Source: Punica granatum (taxonomy: Eukaryota; Streptophyta; Magnoliopsida; Myrtales; Lythraceae). Taken from it: 64,000 nucleotides of DNA. Of the stretch, positions 1 through 13,279 are shown in pieces (the first letter of the stretch is position 1; every line of letters starts with the position of its first letter). The stretch spans positions 21,622,001 through 21,686,000 of the forward strand of contig NC_045131.1 in NCBI RefSeq assembly GCF_007655135.1, written 5' to 3'. The notes beneath the pieces were generated by a model that was given only the letters and a program-made list of their open reading frames with translations, was not told the DNA's origin and made no database searches. The translations under genes were made by a program, and so were the position numbers.

Positions 1-3000
1 ATTCTCGGGAAGGCTCCTCTTCTTCAGGGTCTCTGTGCAGAGGTACACGTACGGAGTCCCATTCGCCTGTTCCTCAGTCACGGTCTCGTCCTCACCATAT
101 ATGGGAGTAGTGCTCACTTCAAACACCTTCCAAGACCCGATGAGATCCGACGGCTGCGTCCTCTTCCGTTGTGAGAATGGCTCTGCATTGAACTCGAGAT
201 TGCTGCCCAAGGCACTAAGCAGCATTACTGTTACTAACATGTGCCAAGCACAGTAGAGTGGGATGGACTTCAGATAGAAAGTGAAGATTGCCTTAACACC
301 CTAAATAATAATCAAGTGGAATATTTGACCCTTAACATCTGTCCAGAATGCATGTAGAACCCCAACTTATATGATTCACCTAAACCAAAATGTACATCCC
401 TAATCCAACATTTTCAACAAAGTATATTCCAACAAGTCAAAAGCCTCCTGTAACAAAGAGGAGTGTAACCTCAACGACTGCTCCTATGGATAGTTCCGAC
501 TTAATATTTACTCCTTCAGTAAGTTTGGCAGAAAACCCCCACAATAAATCTCTAAAAGTATAAGATCATTCTCATCCAGAAAAAGAGAAAACAAGAGAAA
601 CAAAATATTGATATTAAGTATATTATACCATGTAAAAAGGTGGCCATGCTTCACTCTACTATACAAGATAAGTCACCGAATGGGCATTTTAATGAAATGT
701 ACCTCTGGACCTGAAGATTTGATGGACTGACCCACTCCTCCTCATAAACTGCAACTCTCATTATCTGAATGTCAGCACCACCATTGTTGAATTCAATAGT
801 ATGGACTATTCGTAGTCTCTTGTGGCAGCCCTTAACCAAACACTGTCAAGGGAGAAGAAGGCACTTTAATCTATTGCAAGAGCAGAAGTAAACATTGATT
901 ATTTTTTTGCACATCCTCCTCCCATACAGGTTACTTCATACTTGCTTTAAAAACAAAATAGCAGGGCCGATGATGTACCATATTGTGCCATATTTAGGAC
1001 TAGTTTCAGAATGGAAGGAGCAACAGTTCATAAGATCGGATCATTGCACCGTTTTCAAACCAAAAATTGACTAAGAAAAAGGAAAGATGAAAAAAAAAAG
1101 GAGCAGCTAAAAGAAAAGACCTTAAAAATAGAAGGGAGCTGGTGGAAGGAAAAGATGGTGCTCCATAAACATTGTCAGATCAACTCTGAATAATAAATTA
1201 TTTTCTTTAAGAATGCAATTTGTTCTTGAGGTAAATAAATTATTTCATCTTCACTCATCCCCACTCAAAAAGCTATCCAAAAAAAAAAGAGAACCACCCC
1301 ACTTTAGTTTTTCCTTTTCTTTTTTTTGGTTTGGTTGAACACCCCAATACTTTGCTCCTTTTAGAATTGCCCCACCCCACTATTATGGCCAAGCTCACTG
1401 CCACCTCATCCACAGAGCTGGAACCAGCATGGTCGGCGTCGACCTAGCTTCCAGCCAAGGTGGCTGGAGTTCAATCCAACTCAACCCCCTTGAAACTCAA
1501 ACCAAATGGGTTGATAAGGGTCAAGGGCAATTGACTGTGGCCCACTCAGCTCTAGACCAGGTCAAGGTGATGGGAAGCTGCACAAGACTTGCTCTATGGC
1601 AGCAACGGCCAGGACTGAGCCACCTTATCCCAAATTCATGGAGTTCATGATGTGTTTGAGGTTGGAAATGATGCTTGAGGCAGGTGAGAGAGGAGGCAGA
1701 AGAAGAGGGACACGGCCGTGGAGTTGGGATGCAAATAGGGATTCAGGGGAGGGGATATGAGGTGGAGGTGATGAGAGAGAAGGTTGGGGGACGAGCACCT
1801 GAGAGAGGTCTGAGCACGAGAGAGAGAGATGCAGAGGAGATATGTCACAGTAAGAGAGAAATTGCAGTGCAAAAACTTGTTTGAAAAACTGTTAAGCTGC
1901 CATAGGACCTGTTAGTTTTTTTCAAAATTGCCCACCCATATGCTTCCACATAGATCAAATCTGCAAGAGAGTTAGGTTGGCCCCAGCCTCCTCCAGCCCA
2001 AACAGGGTAGCCAGTCTGGCTTGCCACCTCCAGTAACCTGATCTGGGCAGGAGATGACCAGCACTGAACCACCTCGGTCCCTCTCTAATCTTGATCAGCC
2101 TAGAACCGATTGGGGGTATATGACTCGAGGTGATTCAGCTCCAGCCAGCTCCCACCAAGACCGGGTCTGACTGAGTGGGAGGTGGCGGTAACTGCATGCC
2201 TTATCCTAGAAATGGGAATAAAGGAGGAAAAATGATTTTTGCAAGGAAAAAAATTTAGAAAGCTATTAAGCTATGTTGCAATTTATTAAAAAAATATGGA
2301 ATGGAAAGAAGATAGATGAGCGGAGCTCAACACAAATGGACCTCAACATGATTAAGAAAATGGCTTAAGACCCAAGATCTGAAAAATTGTCTGTTATGAG
2401 ATATTCATGAGGCGTATTCTTAGCAGCTGTGTGTTTGAAAGAAGACCGTGTCACAAGTCCAATGCCTAGAACCTTGAAACAAGAAACTAGAAGTACATAT
2501 GCGCGCGTATTTAAGATTATTGGTAATTCTTTGAATTTAATAAAGCTCAAGTTGTATGTGGTACTAAATTAACTGTCTAAATGATTGATTGAACTGCTCA
2601 GGTGGGAAAGTTGAAATTTTCTCTCTCTTCAGCGTTGCTGTCCAAACTTCCAACAAAGTGTGATCCCCAAAAAGATTTTATATTTTCAATGCCAAATTGA
2701 TCATGCTAATGTGTAAATGTAAACCGTGATATGTTTTACACTTATTTTCTGTCTGCAGACTGTAAAGCACATATGCGGAGCCATAAAATTGGGAAGATAT
2801 GCGAAGCCATAAAAATGAAACAAGTTTGAAGATTTAAGCAATATTGACAGAAATGGCTGATAATTTTAACAATTAGACAACATAAGGATCAAGGTTAGCT
2901 GGAAGAACACAATGTATGGATATTATTTTTTCCAAGGACATAGTCCAGCTTGAACATACACTGACAGGCAGTACATGAACAACAGAAACTACAACTTTAT

Positions 3001-6000
3001 ACGTATGAACTTACATTGCAAAAGTATGATCTTTGAAGACACATTCTTGATTCAACAAAGAGAGCACAAAGAGATGAAATTTGCAACTTTGTTTCATTAT
3101 GGATTAACCATTAGTGTGACTACATAACCCAAAAATCATTTTGGTCGAGATAACTGGGAAGATTTCTCCAATTTCCCATTTTTCTCTTCTTGGAAAACCG
3201 AGAAGATAAAAAGAAAACTCTTGGATTGCACTCCGTGAAACATGCCACAGTCCAAAACATCTAATGAAGAGCAAGCCAACAAGTTTACTTCTTATTTCCA
3301 TCATCAGAAAAACATTGACAAATAAAAATATGGAGAATTTCTCCTAATTCCGCAGAATCAAAAGAGCTTCAATGATTTATTGCTTAGAGCAGATCGCGGG
3401 CTCTTGAGTTTCTTATGGCATCACAAGAGCAACATGAAAATGATGGGCTAAAAGTTCTATAGGATTCAATTGGAGCAAAATTCCAGGAACTTACTTGTTC
3501 AAATTTCAAGGTGGGCGTTACATAATATTTGGAATCATCAGTCTCCCCAACTGGAATATCAACTGGACCCCTAGAGTAAGATCCATCCTGCAGGATATGC
3601 AATGGTGTGATCAATGCACCGTCCATATCCTTTCAATGAGGAATCCATTCACATAGTGGCCACTCATAATGTCAAAAGATGTGTCACAGAATCCTTAGTG
3701 TGTCTCTTAACAGCATGTCCATCGATATTCACTTGCAATGCGTATCTTACCCTAGAAAAGCAAACCATGTTGGAGATTCTCATAGTTAACATCAAGCTTG
3801 AACCAAGGACTTCCTTATTTGGTGAAAGCGCTTAAAAAAAAGGTTAGATCTGAAAGAATCCTTCGTACTGCAAGATAATATTAAGTGCCTACTTGATAAA
3901 CTTAATTAATTAGAAGTTATTTATAAGTAGTTACATCTTTTCTAGGGATAGTTACGAGTAAGTTACATATTTGCAAGGGACACCAATGAATGACAGCAAT
4001 GGACAAAGAGATCACAGGAGATATTTTATAAGAGTATGGATACACCAATAAGTCAAATATTACTTATTTCATTAAGTGTTTTTCTATTCCACTTAATGAG
4101 CAAGAGATCACCCAATCATCTTCCCCTGCCACGTTCCTCCCATTCATTTTGGCCTATAACTAAGTTGTCACTAACTTCAACAATCAACTGTTATCAAACA
4201 CAATCAAAATTTTACATGAAACAGAAGACCAATAAATAAGAATTACAAGATTAAATGACCAATCCACTTTTACCTCCAAAATATGAACTGTATGTTCCAA
4301 CCAGAGAAAAAAAAAAAAAAAGGTTAACGTAAATTGCACATTCTTGTTGACGCCTATGATCAACATGGGTTTTTGAGTCAATTTTTTCACCTCATTCTGC
4401 GTTTTTGTCTTCATAGATATAACATTAATTTTTATAATGCTCCAATACATTCTACAAAAGAAAAGACCAAAAGTGACAATCCACTTATAAAACATTACAA
4501 AGAATATCCAACAACCCAAGTCTCCTTTTTGCAGCACAAATTATACCACTTCATGACATATATCAGTAATTTTAGAAAATATGTAGAAAATGAGTTTTTT
4601 TGACCCGTCCCGTACACGGGTTTTATAAATAAAAGCTAATAATATATAGAAGATTGAAATAAAAACTTATAATAATATAGAAAATTGAATGTACGCCTAT
4701 AAAATAAGAAATTAAGTTTAATTTAGACATTGGATTACTATGTTATAATCAAATATATTCATAATAATAACAGAATCTTTATATAAATACAACAAATAAA
4801 TAATGGGCATATACTTATATTTGTATATTTATTAGCATATCAAAATTTTAAGAGAGCAACACTCCAGCTTTCAGTATCTTGCAACTTGCACCTCACTAAA
4901 TTTAACACGTATTGCGTTTTCGGTATTAGTTCGAATCAATAGAAGGCTGCACTTATATTCACCTATGAAAATTGGATCATTCATGTACATATATCAAGTG
5001 CCTACACGAAATCACTCATAGGTTATAAGTAGATCAATGTGACAGTTAGATATCATACTATCAGATTTTGAAGTGAAAAATCCAAATTATAGACTATAAT
5101 ATTAACACAATAAAAAACATTACTGAAATTTAGTACTCCATAAATTTGACGATAGAATTCGAAACTCTTAGAGAGTACTTTTTTAAGAAATTAATTCCTA
5201 ATATCATATGATAAAAACAAATGAAAATTACCCATCGCCTCATATTGCCCCAATATTCTTCATCAAGGATGTTGATGAGCTCCCAATAATAAATGTAATT
5301 TATTGAAAAAAGAAAAGTAATGGACATTTAAGAAGACATAAAATTATCAGGTTACCATAACACTAAAATAAAGGACCCATAAATGTAAGGATCCAATATA
5401 TACGGATGCATGCTAATTGAAATTAGAAATTAGAAATTAAATTGCTATCATGAAGTCATATTTATGCTATTTTAGTTAGCAAATTATTTATAATTAGATA
5501 AAATGTCATTTGTGGCCCAAAAAAGTTAATATGTCATTTTACCATTCTAACCTTATTTATTAGGTCGTTGTCAAGTTCTTATATATATAGATGAATACAG
5601 TCCTAGAACATTCATACACATATATTTATCAAATCCTCAAATGAAAAAGATAATCATAAGTCATGTGATAAAAGAGCTCATATACCAACACTTTGCTATT
5701 GTAGTGCACTCTAAATCTTTCACATTTCCAGCATCCTTTTATAATCTGTAGAAGTCAGAGTCAGAAAATCACAGAGAAAATCATTACCTCAAAGAAAACA
5801 AGGCCTGGCTCATTGCCCATGACATCCTCCTCCATCACGTCACTCACTCCAAAGTCAAAAGAATCAAATTTTGGAAGAGTGGATTTCCCTACACCTTCCC
5901 TCTTCATCCTTCCCTTTGACAAAGATGCACCTCCATTCTTATAACCACCGCTATTATTTGTGCCATTTTGCTGCGATATCTCACCATAAGGATTTAGGGT

Positions 6001-7847
6001 CACCCAGTTTATCTTCCTGTGTATCTGCGATGCTAGTCCTCCCTCTGATGGGTCTGACACAGCCTTACAGCAAGACATGGTATAACAGTCATACAGTCTC
6101 TCATTCTTATTTCCAATTTCTAGTGGCTCCATTTCAGCAGTGATGGGTGAAAATATTGCTCCGACGCCCTTCCAAATCCCACTAACGCTGCTTGCAAATG
6201 TGGTCCATGCTGGTTTTATCACTGGCTCCTGCAAGAGAAAAACTGAATCACTGAACTTTTTTTTTTTTTCCTTCAGTTGATGAAGGTATCAATTGTATTA
6301 ATAGAAGCTCCAGGAGGGTGGAAACCCATATACAACGATATACAGAAGATCTACAAAAGGAGAAACCAAATCAGAAATGAACATTATTAACCAAACATGA
6401 AGACTAAATTAGTTGCATTGGTATTACAATTTACATGATAGTGGACCACAGCTTTCAAGGTTAAATCAGTTCTATTCATTTCCCCAAATTACAGAATCCC
6501 ATATAGTAATATCTTCCCAGAAATTAAGATGGCAATCACACAAATCACAGCCACATTCTTCAGATGAGCCATAAGTTCTTAGAGCATTGTTAATGAAGAA
6601 GACCAATTAAATTGTGGCCATGGTTAATGCAAAATAGTTAATAGGTCACCCAGAAAGTGAATGGACCCTATACGGTAAAAGATAAAATAACAAGATGATA
6701 ATTGAATACATTCAAATCACTCTACACCTACAATGAAAAATCCAACTCACTCATCAGATTAATTGAACAGGCAGTAATACAAACTTGACCAAATAAAATG
6801 TTAACATAGACATTAACAAGTCCTTGCTCTTCATATAAACAAATTTGTTAGACGGCAACTATCATTGTCCACTAGACTTAAAGATTTAAATAATGAAGTG
6901 AGGAGAGAAAGTTACGTTAAAATTACACATTCCGGGGGCAAAAATTTTCCAAGCATGAGCTAGAAGTCATTGGAAGAATCATGCCCAGAAATACAGAACG
7001 TATCTTATTTTCTTTCATGATCCACCACTTCCTCACAACAACGATAAGATCATCCCAAAACATAGAGAGAGAAGCTGCTCGAGGTGGCGAGCAGTATTTA
7101 ACGCATAACGCGGCTCAAACCTCTCAAGATAACGTAAACCAATATCTATCGAATGGAATTGCAGGTCACTATGTGAGCTCATCAGCTTCCAGTGAAAGCC
7201 ACCCAGAAGCACCTATCTATCTCTGGTAGCATCTATTGCGGACGCCGATCAGAAGGATATTTCCTACACATTTATCGTACAGAACACACCGAATAACATA
7301 GCAGTAGATGATTCAACACCAGACCCAAAAACATCAAAAAAAAAAGTACATGTAGAACACAAGCAAACAACTTTTTGAGTTTCAGTTCCGAGACTGATGG
7401 ATTAAGGAGCTACCGAGGAATGACCTGAGTTTGTAGCACAGACTCGACTTCCATGAGCATGGCACCGGACACCATGACTCTACCGTCCATTCCCCGCTTC
7501 CCCCGCACGACTCGGCGACCTTTCCTCCTCCCCCGATGCCTGGACTTCTCCCTCTCCCTCTCCTTCTCGGCGAGCTCGTTATCGATGCTCCACACATTAT
7601 CCTTCTTCCCCCTGCCATCGACCCTCCCATCGGCGGCGTGGCCTTTCCGGCCGTCCTGGGTGACGATGAGCTGCCGGCGCCGCTGCTTCCCCGGGTATGT
7701 GGGGTCGAGGGAGGAGGGGTATGGGGAGGAGAGCGAGCGGCGGAAGGCGAGCAGCAGCTTGCTGGGTTGAAGGGTGAAGGAAGCTTTGGAGAGCTGCGGA
7801 TATGGAGGAGGAGGAGGCGAAGGCGAAGGCGAAGTAAAGCTCTGCAT
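1..7847 (-). CDS. Conserved plastid-targeted protein of unknown function (5' part, five exons, truncated by window edge)
   Basis: Five exons read on the minus strand in one continuous frame: 7847-7425, 6228-5788, 3587-3495, 842-703 and 214 to beyond base 1, giving at least 437 residues. All junctions are GT-AG; the acceptor before 3587 (TATCCTGCAG) was preferred to a weaker one about 30 bases upstream. The first 55 residues are rich in Ser, Pro, Leu and Arg with almost no acidic residues, as in chloroplast transit peptides. A basic, low-complexity stretch follows (residues about 60-120), then the better-ordered part: PAWTTFASSVSGIWKGVG, FSPITAEMEPLEIG, DGSYSRGPVDIPVGE and, at the window edge, SDLIGSWKVFEVS. 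These Trp/Gly-rich beta-type motifs resemble conserved plant and cyanobacterial plastid proteins without known function (a lipocalin-like DUF is a guess). I do not recognise a named gene. The start is the first ATG of the open frame. The C-terminus lies outside the window. Confidence 0.8.
843..3494 (-). other. Intron 3 of the plastid-protein gene, with GC-richer insert
   Basis: This 2.65-kb intron contains a segment at about 1270-2220 that is visibly richer in G and C than the intron around it and holds several short open frames on both strands (for example 1429-1650 and 1845-2072). None of their translations resembles a protein family I know, so I read it as inserted non-coding or transposon-derived DNA. 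No clear terminal repeats were found. Confidence 0.4.
3588..5787 (-). other. Intron 2 of the plastid-protein gene, AT-rich
   Basis: AT-rich intron of 2.2 kb. Around 4603-4625 there is a GC-rich hairpin (CCCGTACACGGG) followed on the plus strand by about 450 bases of very AT-rich sequence. That arrangement resembles the 3' hairpin of a degraded minus-strand Helitron, but the terminal CTRR is missing, so the assignment is weak. No exon-like frame was recognised. Confidence 0.3.
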
Positions 7848-9299
7848 TTTTCTCCTTTTTCTTTTTTGTATTTTTTCTTGAATGAAGTAATGCTCGGTTT
7901 TCAGTTATCCATTTTCAACCTCTTTTTTTTTTTTTTTGGCCCCAAAAGATTTTATTTTGTTATATTTTATTACCCGTCCATGAAATTGGGCTATGAGGCC
8001 CAGCCCAAACATGTTAGAGGCCCATGAAATCTTCTTGTTACAAGGTTGTGCAGTCTTGACAAAGAGGTGGAGTAAATGGAGAAGTGATCGGTAATTCTTC
8101 TTTTTTATTTTATTTTTTTTAGAAAAAGAAAATATTAAGCTTTCGTTTGGTTGTGAAGTTATGCACGACATTATCGATGATGAAATATGGAGGTAAAATG
8201 ATAATAATAAGAAGAAAGAGAGGTCACTGAAGATTTAAGTATTTATTCAAATTACAAGTGACATAAATAGATGTTAATTGACGGACCCATTTAAAATCTG
8301 TTTGCTTATTTTGATATGGGTAAAATTTTGTCTGTACAATTATTGGTGTGCTGACAATGTGGGGGAGAGATGGAATCCCCAATGAGGATGTGTAAATGTA
8401 ACTATGGGTATAGCTTTAGAATACCCTAAGAAAACGAAAGTAAATGAGGGGAGAAACAAGAGTCTTGAATTTGTACGTGTAAATGTAAATTTAACTTCTA
8501 ATCAAATGCGTGTAAATGAGTGGTGGCGCATCATGCAAATGAACTCGATTTATTTAGCAGGAAAATTTAATGTCAAGGACTATGATTGAATTGAAAGGGT
8601 TTAATCGCGTGAACATAATAGGCAATATAAATGAAAAATGCATGATAGATAAACTAAAATAACCAAAGAGAATTGAAAGTGCTTGATGGAACAACGACGT
8701 AATAATTCATACGACTCTATATTTGTATGAAAGTACATTTATTTAAGTTATCAGCAAATTGTTTTAAAAAAAGAACAAAATAATTAATGAACCATAAAAG
8801 AGGTTATAATATTTGATGCCTTATTAAATATTCAAGAGCAAGGAAAGGAGCCAATGATTAATAGGAGTAATTTTTCTTTTCTTTTTAAAAATAAAACTCT
8901 GGATTTGAAGACGCGTTCGTTGAAGATACCCATTCCCTCATTAAAAACATTATATATATATATATATATACAACTCTTCTTTATTATATTTTGTACTGCG
9001 AAGACCAAATAACTGGGTATATATGTCTGAATCCATTAAATAAGTAGACTAAAATATAGGTTCACCTAGAAATATTGATAAAATAGAAGGTTACACGTAG
9101 GATCCGCTGCTCGAAGAATAGAAAATTGCAAATCCTACCATGTAAGTACCATGGCACATGCGAACTAATAATCTATTAAAATTAGATTATATGATTAAGA
9201 TACTTAGAAGAGGAACTAGCCTCCTTTTCATGCACGATGCATTGATTAGAACCACAACAAACTAATTCTACTCAAATCATGTGAATGATTTATATTTGA
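7848..9299. other. 5' flank of the plastid-protein gene and intergenic DNA
   Basis: This should hold the 5' UTR and promoter of the minus-strand gene that starts at 7847. No convincing TATA box could be pinned down. A TA microsatellite lies at about 8950-8970. Apart from that I see only AT-rich intergenic sequence. Confidence 0.4.
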
Positions 9300-9304
9300 G
9301 ATGG

Positions 9305-9756
9305 TGTTGGATACCGGATTTTGGGCCTAATATGTTTGAAGCCGTGAGACCCATCGCGAAACTAATGAGGCCTAACGTGGCCCGGCCTAGTCTCCTTGAT
9401 TTATGCGCAATGGCTTTACTTGGGAGTTAAGTAAGGTCATATATCTTTCATATGTTATCGACTTATAGAGGTTGAGCCAAGATATCGGTAGTATACCAAA
9501 TTGGTAATGTGATCTATTCCAAATTTTCTATATAAATATTGAGGCATGAGCTCTTATTTTTATGACACCTCTCCTATTTTTTCTTTACACATAAGACTCA
9601 AATTGACTTGAGCATTGGAGAGAGAAATCGGGACGCCACCCCAATTTCCCATTTTGTAGGTTGTTCGAGGTGTTTGTGGTTTTTGATCGTGGAATCATCA
9701 TCAACCACATGCACGTGGAATTCATGAGATGAAGACCCGATTTTGGGGTCCCAACA
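9305..9756. mobile_element. Solo LTR with perfect 5-bp target duplication
   Basis: A 452-bp unit begins TGTTGG and ends CCAACA, the TG...CA inverted termini of LTR retrotransposons. It is flanked on both sides by GATGG (9300-9304 and 9757-9761). Inside, read on the plus strand, are a TATA-like TATAAATATTGAGG near 9530 and a GACTTGAGCATTGGAG block near 9605, which resembles a sequence common in plant Ty3/gypsy LTRs. No internal coding region or second LTR is present, so it is a solo LTR left by LTR-LTR recombination. Family assignment to Ty3/gypsy is inference. Confidence 0.82.
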
Positions 9757-9898
9757 GATGGTACCATGAGTAAATCTTGAATTTTGGTGGATCTTGGTCA
9801 AGCCTGAAGTTAACTTCGCAGCCGATAAACTAACAATGATCGAATGGCGTCAAATATGATGAACTTTGCCCCTTCTCAAATGTAGCATGAACGTTACT

Positions 9899-9925
9899 TT
9901 ATATATATATATATATATATATATA
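9899..9925. repeat. (TA)n microsatellite
   Basis: About 13 TA units. The following 650 bases (to about 10590) are A-rich with no recognisable feature. Confidence 0.85.
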
Positions 9926-10603
9926 AATATGAATTATCATTTAATCCCTAAATCTATATCATTCATCAAATTTTCAGTTAATTTTAGGTGACATAAAAAA
10001 TTAAGAAAAAAATTGAAGAAAAATAAAATCAAATAATTTTTTTCTGAAAATAAAAAAGAATAAGAAAAATTAAATTAAAAATAAAAATCAGTTAACAATT
10101 AAAAATAGGAAAAATTCACGAAAATACAAGAAAAAATGGAAATATCTTAAAAATTCAAATCAGAATGAAATAAATATAAAATAAAATAAAAAGTTCAGAT
10201 AAATACAGCAAAATTAGAAAATAAAATCAATCAAAAAAATTTTCAAATATAAAGTTGGAAGATAAAAGATATTTAGAGTGATTTTCAAAAATATCAATAA
10301 AATTGAAAATTTAATAATCTAAGAAATTTAAACCCAAAAAAGGAAAAATAGAAAACTTATCTCTGTAATCCTATCATTATTGCCTAAAGGGAAATAAATT
10401 GTTGGGAACGACGCGTCGAAACTATTAGCCTCAATGAAGCCCAACGGGTTCGTTAGTAGCAGGGAATTGTAGAGGCAAAATTAATTTAGTCATTTGGAGC
10501 TTGTTGCACTTGATTGAGAATGAACCAGCGCCTTAATTGAGGCTAAGTCGTAGGAATGAGCCACATTGAAGATAAATTATTGAAATTTTTATCTGGATCT
10601 ATT

Positions 10604-10890
10604 CACTACAAGAAAATATGTCTTTTGCTATTAAAAATTTGATCACACAAGATGCATATATGGTCAATAAAAGTAATAGTGGCCAAAAGAAATTTGATCA
10701 CTAGCTATCACTAAAACCTTATGGCTAAATAGTAGAAATTTTCATTGAAAAGTACGATATCCAGTGGCCAAATTAAATAGACACTGATAGCATCAAAATA
10801 ATAATATTGACAAAATATTTAATTGCTAAAATTTCAAAAGCAATAATTGAAAGGATATATAAAGGATAAGCAAACTTCAAAACGTGACGA
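10604..10890. mobile_element. CACTA (En/Spm) element terminus, truncated
   Basis: Begins with CACTACAAGAAAA, the standard terminal motif of plant CACTA transposons. It is followed by about 250 bases containing repeated TGGCCA/TGGTCA and TTGATCAC words, like the subterminal repeats of this superfamily. No matching terminus (TTTTCTTGTAGTG) was found downstream, so only one end is visible. The next element (10899-11240) inserted just beyond it. Confidence 0.6.
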
Positions 10891-10898
10891 CCATTAGG

Positions 10899-11240
10899 GG
10901 AAAATTAGTTGAGTGATACAAAATTTTTTAAGTTATAATGTGGATGGTATAAAATCTATTTTATAATAATTTTGTACAAAACGTATCAAATTGTTTCAAT
11001 CAAGCCCAATCTTAATAAAGTTTTGTATTTATTTGTTATATCATGTTAAAAATTTGAGTTTATGTGGATGTGACTTGTCACGTCACATATCATGTCAGAA
11101 AGTCTTGAAGGCGTTGGTGGAAATAGGAGATTTGACTTAATTGAAATAATTTGATTCGTTTTATACTAAATTATTATAAAAAAATTATATACTATCCGCA
11201 TACAACTTAAAAAAGTTCATATCACCCAAGTGATTTTTCC
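10899..11240. mobile_element. Mutator-like MITE with perfect 9-bp TSD
   Basis: A 342-bp foldback element. The left terminus starts GGAAAATTAG and the right terminus, reverse-complemented, starts GGAAAAATCAC. The arms pair over about 115 bases each. The flanks are identical 9-mers, ACCATTAGG at 10890-10898 and at 11241-11249, the TSD length typical of Mutator-like elements. There is no coding capacity. Confidence 0.88.
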
Positions 11241-11249
11241 ACCATTAGG

Positions 11250-12282
11250 AATTGATGTAGTTCTTACTCTTCAATACATAGTTTTGTATACTGGAGTCGT
11301 GAACTAACCGACAAAATAATAATTACAATAAAATATTCCATGCATTCAAAATGTACACGAAAGCATTCAAGCTTCAACTTGTCCGACAAAATGGATCACA
11401 TTGGAAAAAATAACAATAAACTTCTATTTATAAATAGAATTCACAAAGAAAATCGGGCATAATGATTTGAATCTCATCGTACAAAATAATACTAACTAAT
11501 ATTAACATATATAAACATATCAAATTACAAATAAAAATAAAACTAAATCCCGTGTTAGCCAGCTGATATGTGGTTTGGCATTATACAAAAGAATATTTAT
11601 TAGAAAATAATAAACGGCTCTTATATTATGATATTTTTGGCAAGGAAATTCATTTCATGAGAGGCATCCTTTTCATAATATTTTAAACAGATACTTGGAA
11701 ATAAACCATAGAATGACGATCCCATGCAGATTTTTCCATATTCTAGAATTGAAAGAGTTGCATATATTCAAGCAAGAAAATTTGGAAAATTTACAAGAAT
11801 ATTAACTTTTTTTACATATACTCAAATCATATATTTTTAATATATCTTTGAATTATATTGATAGTTAAATAAATATTAAATGGATATTAAATAAAATAAT
11901 TAGTTACCCATATAAAATATTTTTTTGAAAAAAAATTACCACAAGACACTATTTTTACTAAATTAGGTTCACATAAAAAGTAAAAAAAAACAGTAATAAT
12001 TGAAAGTAAAGAAATAAAAAATATTATTTTCAATAAAGAAATGTATAAGCTCAAGTTTGCATATATACACTTAATGAATTTGCCTAATGTTAATGATTAA
12101 AGAAATAATAAAATTTAAACAAGAGAATTATTAGCAAAATTATCACTAAACTATTTAAAATTAAACTAATATTATAGGAAAAATAAAATTATTTGTTATA
12201 GTTGAAAATTATAAAAAAATGTTAATAATTACTATTAGAAATAAACTTGCGCAAAGCACGGGATACAACACTGGAATTCTAG
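11250..12282 (+). mobile_element. AT-rich DNA ending in a Helitron-type 3' terminus
   Basis: The stretch ends with a GC hairpin (TTGCGCAAAGCACGGG, 12246-12262), a short spacer and CTAG at 12279-12282 followed by T. A hairpin 10-15 bases before CTRR, inserted before T, is the hallmark of plant Helitrons. Only the 3' end is supported; the 5' boundary is unknown and the start given is simply the end of the preceding element's TSD. Confidence 0.5.
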
Positions 12283-12661
12283 TTAATCTAAATAACAAAT
12301 AAGTATATTATACAACAAATAAGTTCTCCTATTATATATACAACTCCATTTCCATGTAAAAAATTAAAATTTTAGTAAAAGTGACTATTCTTACCGAAAA
12401 ATTGTCGAAAGGTTTAAATCAGGTATTCAAATAAGAATGTCGCAAATTTTTATTTTTACAAACTTTAATTTATTTTATGGACAAAAGTAAAACATTAAAA
12501 CCACTATTAGTCTATGTTAAATGTATTAGAAATTATTGTTTAATAGTAGAAATTAATTATTGAAAATTCTTATTATTCATAAGAAATAAATTCATCTTTA
12601 AAAATTGTGAGTGATTACTATATGCAATCAAACCCATGTAATGAACGGGATTGAAAACTAG
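12283..12661 (+). mobile_element. Second Helitron-type 3' terminus
   Basis: Another hairpin (CCCATGTAATGAACGGG, 12633-12649) followed by CTAG at 12658-12661 and T. It has the same orientation and architecture as the terminus at 12282. The 5' limit is not known; the start given is only the base after that terminus. Confidence 0.45.
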
Positions 12662-13279
12662 TATATAGTGAAATTAACTCGAGATCAACTAATGCAATTA
12701 AATGTAGCTAAATTCCTTAATAGATTACAATTTGAAGAAAATAATAAAAGAATGATAACTAAAAATATTAAATAAAAAAATAAATGAGACTTGGTTCCTG
12801 AAAATATGTAGGTTTAATTAAATTTTAAATAAATTTATTAGAAATAAACACTAAAAATTATAATCGAGCAAAAAATTCAAAAAACCAAACGTAAAAACTC
12901 ATAACAAACATCTCTCTACTCAAGAAGTACTACATGTTTCCAATATTTTTTCTTTGTTTCGAAATCACCCCCGACTCTTCGGTCATCTCCTTGGGCATAT
13001 GCCGTTTTTATAAAACGACGACTCCTAATCAACGCAAAACGCAGACACGAGCGTGCCCCTTCTTAAAAAGACGACTCCTAATCAACGAAAAACACAGAGA
13101 CACTCCCTGAGTGCCTTCCCGTCCAACCGCCAATAATGCCTCTTTACATGAAAGGCTTCCGCCACGCTTTCCAGTTTCTTCTCCTTCCTCCGGTCCCTCT
13201 TCCGCTTGCTTTGTATCCGCAAGTTCTTATTCACACTTGTTAGTTTCTTTGTCGTTCCTCCAGTCCTTCTTCACGCACG

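Noticed and set aside
7453..8027. Overlapping plus-strand open frames of 105 and 163 codons
   Set aside because: They are antisense shadows of the GC-rich first exon of the minus-strand gene, and their translations have no family-like features.
9757..9770. Primer-binding site after the LTR (TGGTACCATGAG)
   Set aside because: The preceding GATGG is an exact copy of the 5' flank, so this is host DNA after a solo LTR; the resemblance to TGGTATCAGAG is coincidental.
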